Below, piece after piece: positions 1 through 6,195 of a DNA stretch of 10,350 bases. Positions within the stretch are counted from its first letter, which is position 1, and each line of letters opens with the position of its first letter. The DNA is from Candidatus Thorarchaeota archaeon (GTDB lineage: Archaea; Asgardarchaeota; Thorarchaeia; Thorarchaeales; Thorarchaeaceae), in the NCBI GenBank assembly GCA_016840385.1, contig JAEOSL010000121.1, positions 1 through 10,350 of the forward strand, read 5' to 3'. Both the position numbers and the translations under genes were made by a program. The notes under the pieces were generated by a model. That model was given only the letters and a program-made list of their open reading frames with translations, made no database searches and was not told the DNA's origin.

Positions 1-1
1 T

Positions 2-1483
2 GGTCTATTCTATACACGAATGCTCGCTTTAACTGACTATTGGTTCTACCTCAATCTCGGAATGACAACCGCAGGTCAAGCCTTCACTGATTCACAGTTT
101 GCAGATTTGGACTTAGCAATAGCTAATGGTGCGGTGGAAGATGCTGGTGACACAGCCAGTTGGATGGGTCTATTCGGTGATGACTCACTGGAACAGACTG
201 CTAAGTGCATCATGAGTCTTCAGACACGACATGGACCTAATGCAGGAACCTTGAGAGTTGAGATGCATTCCGATGCATATCTCTCAGTGATTGCACCAGA
301 TGATTCAACCACCATAGGGTATAATCATACATCAGGAACAATTATGACACCTTTAGGAGCTACCTACAGTGGAGCAGCTTCTGAACCCCAAATAATTGAG
401 ATTCCTAACCCTGAAACAGGTATATGGACAATTGTGGGTGATGGTAATGCAACTGGATCTTTTAACCTAGTCATCACTATGCTCAGCCCCGGAGGTTTAC
501 CAGTATTCAGTCAATCCTACAGCGATTACATAGTCAATGGTACAACATCTTGGGAGGTGTCGCTCAAAGTTATGAGGTTCAATGCAATGATGCCGAATAT
601 GCTCCTTGCAACGATGGTTGGTGAATTGTCCATTGAGTATGACTATGATGTCACAATCTCCAGTTTGGATGTTACCTACTCTGATCCTGCTACTAATGCC
701 ATAGTAGAAGTTACTGCAGAGAGCTCTGATCCAATAATAGATGATATTGAAGACACAGAAGCCCTAGAACACATTTGGTATCTTTATAGTACCATAGATA
801 ACTCCACACCGGTTCTATCTGGTGAATTAGTCTGGAATATTGGAACATCTAGTTGGACTGGGCAAGCGGATACGTCATTAATAACGAATGGAGAATACTA
901 TTTCTCAGTATCATTCCGTACAATTCGCACTGCATCTACGGTAAGAAATCAGACCGAGTCAATCACAGTAACGCATTATCTGTCAGGTTCCCTACCTACT
1001 ATATCATATGATCAGGACACTCAGACTATCGAGTCAGGAGGCTTTGCTACTACCAGTACATACTTCCCACATGGAGTTGTAGATGATATTGAGGCCACAA
1101 CTCATACATGGTATCTGTATGATGCAACATCTGGAGGAAATCAGGTAAAGACTGGGTCATTGGTTTATGGAGCTGGTGAATTCTCAATTGCAAATATATC
1201 CGTTGATGACTTAGCAGTTGGTGATTACTACCTACGTATTCACATAGTGACTTCACAGGCAAGTCTTTGGCTCAATGGTAGTACATCGGCACTAACTGTA
1301 ATTGCATCGACCACTACAACAACTACTACTACCACAACGACCACTACAACAACTACTACTACTACTACTACTACGACAACAACAGCTGGACCATTAGATC
1401 CTGCAATTCTGTTCCTTATCCTATCGATTGGAATAGGAGTAATATTTGTAGTGATACTTGTTGTAATAATCAAAAAGCGATAG
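2..1483 (+). CDS. Surface protein, 5'-truncated, with beta-sandwich repeats, poly-Thr stalk and C-terminal membrane anchor
   Basis: Probably the C-terminal part of a large exported protein displayed on the cell surface. The frame is open to the window edge, and the first Met (base 20) has no signal peptide after it, so the true start probably lies upstream. Numbering from that Met: a segment resembling the end of a caspase-fold peptidase (NLGMTTAGQAF, then GLFGDDSLEQ near residue 51) is only a weak likeness. A beta-rich module follows at about 75-155, of the kind found beside exported hydrolases and peptidases. Two diverged repeats of roughly 110 residues follow, each with a DDIE...WYLY core (about 240-255 and 352-367), probably Ig-like beta-sandwiches. 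Residues 431-455 are 25 consecutive Thr, likely a glycosylated stalk. A membrane helix (about 461-484) and KKR end the protein, fixing its C-terminus in the cytoplasm. Ligand or activity is unknown. Confidence 0.85.
   Translation, partial: GLFYTRMLALTDYWFYLNLGMTTAGQAFTDSQFADLDLAIANGAVEDAGDTASWMGLFGDDSLEQTAKCIMSLQTRHGPNAGTLRVEMHSDAYLSVIAPDDSTTIGYNHTSGTIMTPLGATYSGAASEPQIIEIPNPETGIWTIVGDGNATGSFNLVITMLSPGGLPVFSQSYSDYIVNGTTSWEVSLKVMRFNAMMPNMLLATMVGELSIEYDYDVTISSLDVTYSDPATNAIVEVTAESSDPIIDDIEDTEALEHIWYLYSTIDNSTPVLSGELVWNIGTSSWTGQADTSLITNGEYYFSVSFRTIRTASTVRNQTESITVTHYLSGSLPTISYDQDTQTIESGGFATTSTYFPHGVVDDIEATTHTWYLYDATSGGNQVKTGSLVYGAGEFSIANISVDDLAVGDYYLRIHIVTSQASLWLNGSTSALTVIASTTTTTTTTTTTTTTTTTTTTTTTTTAGPLDPAILFLILSIGIGVIFVVILVVIIKKR
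1310..1384 (+). repeat. (ACN)25 trinucleotide tract coding poly-Thr
   Basis: Twenty-five Thr codons in a row. The 21 bases from 1310 recur exactly from 1340, a 30-nt period, and 1352-1372 is seven perfect ACT triplets. This indicates growth by local duplication and slippage. It encodes the stalk before the membrane anchor; the antisense poly-Val reading is a shadow. Confidence 0.9.
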
Positions 1484-1498
1484 CAACAGAACAATATA

Positions 1499-1536
1499 AT
1501 GTAGGGATGAAACAATCCCTACATATCTTATTTTTA
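1499..1536 (+). terminator. Hairpin plus T-rich terminator of the surface protein gene
   Basis: A perfect 10-bp stem (1499-1508 with 1515-1524) encloses a 6-nt loop and is followed by CTTATTTTTATTT. It begins 16 nt after the stop codon. Archaeal termination relies mainly on the T-tract, so the hairpin may also stabilise the 3' end. The rest of the gap to 1607 shows nothing further. Confidence 0.7.
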
Positions 1537-1607
1537 TTTGAATTAATTAATAGATCAATCTCTCTTGGTTTTCATGAAAGCTAACGAAGGATTCAGAACG
1601 GCATAAT

Positions 1608-2087
1608 CTACATCGAACGTCGTCTATCAATGAATATCACGCAAGCAACAAGTAGGAATAAAATAGGAAGAGGAAGGAATACTGGTTTCACTGGGTCACC
1701 ATCAGGTGACAAGAATGGACCTAGACCAAAGTACCAGGAGATATACACGGGTAGAGAAACTAAAGCTACATGCAGTTCACTATATGCTGCTGCAAGTAAT
1801 GTCATTTTTCGACTTGATTTCCCCAAGCAATATCTTAGAAATTGCAGAGGGAGAAGTAGTCTGATAACGATGGAATCAAAATATCTGAATGGATTCTGAA
1901 ACCAGAAACCTACTTGCCAGGCAGACTCTATATACTGCCACACCACTGCTTCAATTGAATTTGGACCAGGTCCCAGATCAAAGTGGATTGCAAAAGGTGC
2001 GAAGAGAACTATAAGAATTACCAAGATCATAGTCAAAATGATTCCAAGATAATTGTGTTCACTGGAATTAACTAAATCGTTAGTCAA
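1608..2087 (-). CDS. Multi-pass membrane protein, family not recognised
   Basis: A 159-residue hydrophobic protein. Likely membrane helices lie at about 12-35, 70-88, 95-122 and 135-154, with a basic C-terminus (RRRSM). The stretch at 36-68 is rich in Gly, Pro, Trp and Phe and probably lies outside the membrane or at its surface. The start is TTG at 2087: an in-frame TAG lies 9 nt upstream, GGAG sits 9 nt before the TTG, and the next in-frame Met is residue 20, inside the first helix. A TATA-like box at 2123-2136 would place transcription start near 2105, giving a short leader that contains the GGAG. No catalytic or transporter motif was found, so no function is proposed. Confidence 0.65.
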   Translation of the reverse strand: MTNDLVNSSEHNYLGIILTMILVILIVLFAPFAIHFDLGPGPNSIEAVVWQYIESAWQVGFWFQNPFRYFDSIVIRLLLPLQFLRYCLGKSSRKMTLLAAAYSELHVALVSLPVYISWYFGLGPFLSPDGDPVKPVFLPLPILFLLVACVIFIDRRRSM

Positions 2088-2096
2088 TAATCTCTA

Positions 2097-2136
2097 CTCC
2101 AATTGGTGTAAAGACTAAAGGCTATGTTATAATGGG
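2097..2136 (-). promoter_or_regulatory. TATA-like box and Shine-Dalgarno for the 1608-2087 membrane protein
   Basis: On the minus strand, CATTATAACATAG (about 2123-2136) is a TATA-like element. About 26 nt downstream, near 2105, is the expected transcription start, just before GGAG (2100-2097). The SD lies 9 nt before the TTG and supports that unusual start. Inferred from spacing only. Confidence 0.45.
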
Positions 2137-2227
2137 CATTGCTTCACGCAATCTATCTGAACAATCACTGATATCGAAGTTCATCTATGGTTTCTTCATA
2201 GAATTTTCCTACGCCAACTTCAGCTCC

Positions 2228-2641
2228 TCAATCATTCCGAGCTGCCTTCAGTTCATCCTGCATAATACGACACCTATCAAGCCATAGAACTTGATAGTCA
2301 TTTGAACTAAGTATTCTATCCTTGAGATCAGCAATCGTGTCAATCTTTTCCTCTTTACACCATTGAATACAAATTCGATATGCATTCCAATCCATCTCTA
2401 GATCTTCCCATTCACATTCGACTTCCTTGTATCCTTGAAGGTACCACGCAAGAAGTCGAGTATGACCATCGGTGGAAACAAGATTACCATCAAGCTCCTT
2501 GATTGGGATTGGTTCTAAATCATCTTCCATCCCAGATTCAAATACTTTCATTACTGCAGCAAGTTTGGCAGAACTAATGTAAATCTGACTGAGTTGAATT
2601 TTATCAATTGAGAGTTGAAATCGACCCATGTTCTCTGTCAT
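2228..2641 (-). CDS. ParB/sulfiredoxin-fold (ParB N-terminal-like) protein, stand-alone
   Basis: A 137-residue protein with the hallmark of the ParB N-terminal/sulfiredoxin superfamily: PIPIKELDG (45-52), then TDGHTRLLAWYLQGY (57-71). The GHTR at 59-62 corresponds to the nucleotide-binding loop. The C-terminal half (acidic stretch, then WNAYRICIQWCKEE at 85-98, then an Asp-Leu-Lys helix) matches small stand-alone members of this family, usually labelled hypothetical or ParB-like. There is no helix-turn-helix and no ParA neighbour, so a role in chromosome partition is unlikely; binding or hydrolysis of a nucleotide is possible. ATG 2641 is the longest start. A TATA-like box at 2651-2660 lies about 26 nt before the second Met (2629), so a leaderless start at residue 5 may be the true one. 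The frame continues 20 codons beyond the TGA. Confidence 0.8.
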   Translation of the reverse strand: MTENMGRFQLSIDKIQLSQIYISSAKLAAVMKVFESGMEDDLEPIPIKELDGNLVSTDGHTRLLAWYLQGYKEVECEWEDLEMDWNAYRICIQWCKEEKIDTIADLKDRILSSNDYQVLWLDRCRIMQDELKAARND

Positions 2642-2650
2642 AGATTACGG

Positions 2651-2660
2651 CGATATAAGC
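2651..2660 (-). promoter_or_regulatory. TATA-like box of the ParB-like gene
   Basis: The minus strand reads GCTTATATCG, centred near 2655. The centre is only 14 nt from the ATG at 2641 but about 26 nt from the in-frame ATG at 2629. This fits a leaderless transcript starting at the second Met. Confidence 0.4.
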
Positions 2661-2673
2661 AACAAGGTGAATA

Positions 2674-2960
2674 CTAGCACTCTAAAATTCGACCTCGTAT
2701 ATTATCCGAGTCTTTCAGCAGATTTGTCGAGGTTTCAGCCACTATACGCTCGAAGTCATCAAGTGGAATAGCTGAACTGATCCCGGTCATCAATAGCCTA
2801 CTGAAACGATGACTGATGTCTGACCTATAACCTACAATTTATTGTGAGTGAATTTCACATGTAAGATATTTCTATGTTCCACCCTTCTCCTGCCAGTGTC
2901 ACCACCTCTTCGTAATTCCTCGGAATTACAAAAATTAGCAAGAGCTTTGTCAATATTCAT
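2674..2960 (-). pseudogene. Disrupted paralogue of the 3401-3817 gene
   Basis: Reading 2817-2674 on the minus strand gives 47 codons ending in TAG that align without gaps to residues 92-138 of the protein at 3401-3817. I count 35 of 47 residues identical, with PLDDFER, VAETST and DSDNIRGR shared. Twenty of those 35 shared residues use different codons, and most substitutions are conservative, so the copy was under protein-level selection for a long time. Upstream of this the frame is broken. An open stretch at 2960-2832 in another frame aligns more weakly to the middle of the intact protein (I-x-KAL, EEL, RVE, L-x-V). There an ATTACAG (Leu-Gln) becomes ATTGTAG (Leu-stop), followed by about 8 extra bases before the conserved part. 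The ATG at 2960 overlaps the stop of the gene at 2957-3286. A residual 38-codon product from ATG 2790 cannot be excluded. Confidence 0.7.
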
Positions 2961-3286
2961 CGGGATGGAATCCCTCCTGAAGACCTGGCTTCTTTCTCCT
3001 GTCTTGATTCTAGAGCATCACTTCCAACAACAGAGAGCTCTTCCACAGTTCTTACCACGGCGGGGTCATTATCACTCTCACCAGTTCCATCACTGTAACT
3101 AGCAAGGTCCGATTGGACAAAGTGAACAGCCGCGGACTCTCCAGAACCTGATGATTGTTCCTTCTTGGAGAGTAAGGACTTTCCTTTGGAAGACTTCTTA
3201 GAACTCTTCCTAGAGACTTTCAGTGGCGCACGTCGATTAGTTGTTCCTCGAACAACTGACCTAGTCCACATACCTAGTCCTTTCAT
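2957..3286 (-). CDS. Small Ser/Lys-rich, probably disordered protein, unrecognised
   Basis: A 109-residue protein with two parts. The N-terminal 45 residues are strongly basic, with Arg/Lys/Ser clusters such as KVSRKSSKKSSKGKS at about 23-37. The remainder is acidic and rich in Ser, Gly and Glu, and ends in RSSGGIPSR. Composition suggests intrinsic disorder and possible nucleic-acid contact through the basic part; this is inference. A TATA-like box (3305-3316) lies about 24 nt before the ATG, which supports a real leaderless gene. Its TGA overlaps the ATG that opens the disrupted paralogue. No domain is recognised, and low complexity makes coding status less certain than for its neighbours. 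Confidence 0.5.
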   Translation of the reverse strand: MKGLGMWTRSVVRGTTNRRAPLKVSRKSSKKSSKGKSLLSKKEQSSGSGESAAVHFVQSDLASYSDGTGESDNDPAVVRTVEELSVVGSDALESRQEKEARSSGGIPSR

Positions 3287-3304
3287 AATATTCTATTTTG
3301 ATGT

Positions 3305-3316
3305 GAGTATATTAGC
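3305..3316 (-). promoter_or_regulatory. TATA-like box for the Ser/Lys-rich gene
   Basis: The minus strand reads GCTAATATACTC, centred near 3310. That is about 24 nt upstream of the ATG at 3286, the spacing expected of a leaderless archaeal promoter. The rest of 3287-3400 shows no gene or clear terminator. Confidence 0.5.
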
Positions 3317-3400
3317 TCATACAAATTAAGTTGAATCATCATAATCTCAAAGGAACTCTCATAGTTCATGGTGGGCTTTTGGTTTTAACAAAGGTGTATT

Positions 3401-3817
3401 CTAACACTCCATAAATCTGCCGCGTATGTTATCCGAGTCATCTAGAAGATCAGTTGATGTTTCTGCTACTAGTCGTTCAAAATCATCCAGAGGAATTGTT
3501 GAGGTAACCCCAGATATTAACATCCTACTGAAACGATAACTAATGTATTCCTGTAATTCTTTGAATGAACGCAGAGTCACGCGTAACCCAGAGGAGTCCC
3601 TACAATCAACAATCTCTACTCGAGCATCGAATCCTTGCTTCCCAAGCTCTTCGACTTCATCAAGGGCTTTACGAATCTCTTCCCATCCTGACAATTCAAG
3701 TTCAGACATATCTGCTCTTTGTTCGGGCACGGCATCATCTCTACTGGTAGCTCTATCATATACCAAGTATGGGACAAGATAATCCCCTATCTCGGAGGTT
3801 CCGAGCTTATTTGTCAA
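3401..3817 (-). CDS. Unrecognised soluble protein, intact member of a duplicated pair
   Basis: A 138-residue, acidic, cytosolic-looking protein with no signal peptide or membrane helix. The N-terminal 36 residues are polar. Residues 37-90 read as helix-rich (WEEIRKALDEVEEL) followed by a beta-like stretch (RVEIVDC, LRVTL). The C-terminal third (92-138) is the part conserved in the broken copy at 2674-2960, ending PLDDFER...DSDNIRGR. I do not recognise the family. The start is TTG at 3817, directly preceded by an in-frame TGA and without a visible SD. An alternative is Met37 (ATG at 3709), which matches the apparent start of the paralogue better. It lies 6 nt after the stop of the membrane protein at 3824-4219, so the two are probably co-transcribed and translationally linked. 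Confidence 0.7.
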   Translation of the reverse strand: MTNKLGTSEIGDYLVPYLVYDRATSRDDAVPEQRADMSELELSGWEEIRKALDEVEELGKQGFDARVEIVDCRDSSGLRVTLRSFKELQEYISYRFSRMLISGVTSTIPLDDFERLVAETSTDLLDDSDNIRGRFMEC

Positions 3818-3823
3818 TCACGG

Positions 3824-4219
3824 TTATTGCGTCTTCTTAATGGCGAGTAAGTCTTCAAGGAAGAGTAAGCCAAAGAGAAGGTCTCCAATTACTACGATTG
3901 CAACCATAAGGGATGCTTGACCTAATAGGAAATATCCCAAACCCATAACAAATACCCAGGTTTTCTCGAAGATTGAAATCTGAATCAGACCATAATTTTC
4001 GGTAGTACTTTTACTGATGAAATAAAATCCCAGCCCAAATGCAAAGACTAGACCAAAGAAAGAATCGAACCAAAGCAATGTTGGCGGGGGATCCATTGGT
4101 CCTGCAAGTGAGAAATATCCAATGTCTATTCTTGGTAATATTAGAAAGCCTACAGCTAGAATCCAGTTCCAGATGGCTGCGATTGTGTACATGTTCTTGT
4201 GATATGATGATCGCTCCAA
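3824..4219 (-). CDS. Small four-helix membrane protein
   Basis: A 131-residue protein with four predicted membrane helices at about 11-28, 48-69, 80-100 and 103-124, and a short basic tail (KKTQ). The layout recalls a widespread family of small four-helix proteins of unknown function: aromatic N-terminus leading into AAIWNW, Pro-rich PMDPPPTLLW before helix 2, FEKTWVF before helix 3, and GDLLFGLLFLEDLL in helix 4. No name is assigned. The start is TTG at 4219, with a GAGTGAT-like SD just upstream. The in-frame ATG at residue 10 is an alternative but would cut into the region before helix 1. It is the first gene of a probable two-gene operon with 3401-3817. Confidence 0.75.
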   Translation of the reverse strand: MERSSYHKNMYTIAAIWNWILAVGFLILPRIDIGYFSLAGPMDPPPTLLWFDSFFGLVFAFGLGFYFISKSTTENYGLIQISIFEKTWVFVMGLGYFLLGQASLMVAIVVIGDLLFGLLFLEDLLAIKKTQ

Positions 4220-4255
4220 GTAATCACTCTCGAAAGCAAGTTCCTAGTAATCGGG

Positions 4256-4263
4256 CATATAAC
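4256..4263. promoter_or_regulatory. Shared TATA-like element between divergent genes
   Basis: CATATAAC on the plus strand (GTTATATG on the minus) is the only clear TATA-like site in the 108-nt gap between 4219 and 4328. On the minus strand it predicts a start near 4233, leaving a short leader with an SD before TTG 4219. On the plus strand it predicts a start near 4285 and a 40-nt leader before ATG 4328. One near-symmetric element could serve both directions. Confidence 0.4.
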
Positions 4264-4327
4264 TACGTGGAATGAATAGACATCCTTTTGTGATAACTAA
4301 AAAGGAAGTGTCGCTTGTGTATCAACA

Positions 4328-5149
4328 ATGAAATATTTCCTTGATTCAACCGTTGCTCAAAAGATTCTGGAAGCGCTGGAACAGGAAAAAGAAGAGATTG
4401 CTATCTCGCTGGACCTAGGTAGAACGACCACAAAGGTGACGCTCAGAGACTCAGATTGGAATAGTACACAACTGGAAAAGATTGCACAAGATTCTGACAC
4501 GGTATACTTCATCGAAGATGGCGATGCGTTCAAAGCTGCAATTAGTACAACACAATTCTACAAGTTAATGCCATCAGGAACAGGAACCGCTCCTGCATTA
4601 GTGATATCGGGAGTAGCAATGCATCGTGTGAAGGACATGGATCCAAGAAAAGATGCAGCAATGAAAGCAAAGCTGTGTGCAAAACCTGGAGATGATATGC
4701 TTGAGATTTGCACAGGTCTCGGATATTCTACAATCGAGTGTCTCAATCGAGGAGTTCGGAGCATCACAACCATAGAGAAAGATAGTGATGTTATCCAACT
4801 AGCCGGTATCAATCCGTGGTCAAGTGAGCTCTTTTCGGATTCAAGAGTAAACCTTGTTCAGGGAGATGCTGTAGAGATAATAAGTGATTTCGAAGACGGT
4901 AGTTTTCATTCGATCCTTCATGACCCGCCAACATTCACTATGGGAGCAGATCTATACACCCGAGATTTCTATGCCCAATTTTACAGAGTACTGAAACGCA
5001 AAGGAGTTCTTTTTCATTATGTGGGGTCTCCAGGGTTGAAATATAGAAAACGTGACGTGCAGAAGGGAGTCATGCAACGACTTCGTGAAGTTGGTTTTAG
5101 ACAGGTTGAAAGAAAAAAGGAAGCATTAGGCATATTTGCTAGAAAGTAG
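4328..5149 (+). CDS. SAM-dependent class I methyltransferase, COG2521-type archaeal family
   Basis: A 273-residue Rossmann-fold methyltransferase; the substrate is not known from sequence. The N-terminal third ends in the family signature before the fold: FYKLMPSGTGTAPALVISG and then MHR (98-100). Motif I is LEICTGLGYS (125-134), which binds the SAM methionine and ribose. The acidic end of strand beta-2 is TTIEKD, with Glu150 for the ribose hydroxyls. GDA (179-181) marks motif III, and HDPPTF (198-203) is the motif IV catalytic loop. GVLFHYVGSPG (226-236) is a further family feature. The DPP motif is common in enzymes methylating nitrogen on RNA, DNA or protein, so a tRNA or rRNA substrate is possible but inferred. 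The ATG at 4328 is the only good start. It ends 20 nt from the convergent TPR gene, with no terminator visible. Confidence 0.9.
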   Translation: MKYFLDSTVAQKILEALEQEKEEIAISLDLGRTTTKVTLRDSDWNSTQLEKIAQDSDTVYFIEDGDAFKAAISTTQFYKLMPSGTGTAPALVISGVAMHRVKDMDPRKDAAMKAKLCAKPGDDMLEICTGLGYSTIECLNRGVRSITTIEKDSDVIQLAGINPWSSELFSDSRVNLVQGDAVEIISDFEDGSFHSILHDPPTFTMGADLYTRDFYAQFYRVLKRKGVLFHYVGSPGLKYRKRDVQKGVMQRLREVGFRQVERKKEALGIFARK

Positions 5150-5169
5150 GTATGAATATTTCACATGGA

Positions 5170-6063
5170 TTAGGTAATCATTTGTTTGTACATCGCAGTT
5201 TCCATATTGTTCAATGCGGCTTCAAGCTGGGGATCAATCTTGAGGGCTCGTTTATAGCATTCAAGAGCCCTTGTCACGTCACCCTTTTCTCTAAGAGCTA
5301 CACCAAGATTATTCCATCCTACTTGATCATCAGGGGCAAGTTCTGTATAACGCTCAAGGAAAGGTATTGCTTCACTCCACCTGTTTAGAAACCAGAGAGA
5401 AGTACCGTGACGAAGTAAGATTTCTGATTGACTCTTTCGTTTTGATAAGCTTGGTTCATAGAAGCTCACTGCACCTTCATAGTTAGTACCCTCATAACAT
5501 AGGTTTCCTACTGCATTCAAAGCAACAACAGAACGCGGATCCAATTCTAAGGCCATATTGAGTGCAACGAGCGCAGAACTGAATTTTGATTTCTTCGCAT
5601 GACAGATGCCCCTCATCTCCCAAGCCTCAGAAATTCCCTCATCTTTAACGATGATATAAGAGGTTACTTTCTGAACAGTCTTGCAGTCATCAAGATGAAA
5701 TGCCGCACGAGCGAGCACTACAAGGATCTTGATATCTTCTCCATCAAGTTCCAAATACTTACACAGAGTGTCCTTAGCCTCGTTGTAGAATCCCTGAGAG
5801 AACTCCAGCATTCCAAGACTGACAATAGGTTCAGTCCAATCGGGTTCAAGGGTAATGGCTTTCTTGTAACATTCGCGTGTGTTTTCATTATCATTGAGGG
5901 CTTGGTAGACCTGACCAAGAGCGTACCATGCCTTTGCAAAAGATGGGTCAATTTCAATAACAGCTAAGAAAGCGTCCCGTGCAGCTATTGATTCCCCAAA
6001 CTCTTGAAATCGTAAAGCACGACGAAATAGAGAAGTAGGGTCCTCTTTTGATTGATCCGGCAT
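5170..6063 (-). CDS. Tetratricopeptide repeat (TPR) protein
   Basis: A soluble scaffold made almost entirely of about eight 34-residue TPR units, each ending in the usual hydrophobic-Asp-Pro turn (EIDPSF, TLEPDW, ELDPRS, ELAPDD, KIDPQL). TPR superhelices bind peptides or partner proteins; no catalytic domain is fused. Units 3, 4 and 6 are the most degenerate, and unit 4 lacks the Pro. I place the start at ATG 6063. An in-frame TTG at 6090 would add nine residues but lacks an SD, whereas GTGAG precedes the ATG. Counted from ATG 6063 the protein has 297 residues. It converges on the methyltransferase and lies downstream of the carboxypeptidase terminator, so it is probably transcribed alone. 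Partners cannot be deduced. Confidence 0.88.
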   Translation of the reverse strand: MPDQSKEDPTSLFRRALRFQEFGESIAARDAFLAVIEIDPSFAKAWYALGQVYQALNDNENTRECYKKAITLEPDWTEPIVSLGMLEFSQGFYNEAKDTLCKYLELDGEDIKILVVLARAAFHLDDCKTVQKVTSYIIVKDEGISEAWEMRGICHAKKSKFSSALVALNMALELDPRSVVALNAVGNLCYEGTNYEGAVSFYEPSLSKRKSQSEILLRHGTSLWFLNRWSEAIPFLERYTELAPDDQVGWNNLGVALREKGDVTRALECYKRALKIDPQLEAALNNMETAMYKQMIT

Positions 6064-6134
6064 GAAATGCTCACGTGTCCTATGTCCCAAACAGACAGAA
6101 TCTCACAAGGAATACTCTTGAAAGTTTGTCATAC

Positions 6135-6170
6135 AAATAAAAACAGCAGAAGAGGCGAAAATGCCCCTTC
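6135..6170 (-). terminator. Terminator of the M14 carboxypeptidase gene
   Basis: On the minus strand, GAAGGGGC (6170-6163) pairs with GCCTCTTC (6156-6149), giving 8 bp with one G-T pair and a 6-nt loop. TGCTGTTTTTATTTG follows. It lies about 26 nt past the stop at 6196. The T-tract may also contribute a TATA-like element to the TPR gene downstream. Confidence 0.65.
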
Positions 6171-6195
6171 ATGCCAGAGTACTGATTCTATGAAA

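Noticed and set aside
1240..1515. Minus-strand frame with a long poly-Val run
   Set aside because: It is the antisense of the poly-Thr codons and overlaps a well-supported gene and its terminator.
2957..3060. Apparent match of VEEL...G-x-DA and RSSG in the Ser/Lys-rich protein to the middle of the 3401-3817 protein
   Set aside because: The match is short and loses register after DA. The frame starting at ATG 2960 gives a more coherent alignment to the same region, so this is probably chance.
2848..3102. Plus-strand 84-codon frame
   Set aside because: It has His/Gln/Leu-rich composition without domain features, no promoter or SD, and overlaps the minus-strand gene and paralogue remnant.
1608..4219. 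Possible defence or mobile island made of small unknown genes and a ParB-like protein
   Set aside because: No integrase, transposase, attachment repeats, nuclease-helicase pair or ParA partner is present; the ParB-like protein is a common stand-alone type.
4558..4812. Minus-strand frames inside the methyltransferase gene
   Set aside because: The plus strand carries all methyltransferase motifs; these are antisense shadows.
5152..5388. Plus-strand frame starting just after the methyltransferase, plus others at 5599-5967 and 6052-6267
   Set aside because: All are shadows of the TPR gene or its upstream region; the minus-strand TPR repeats are unambiguous.
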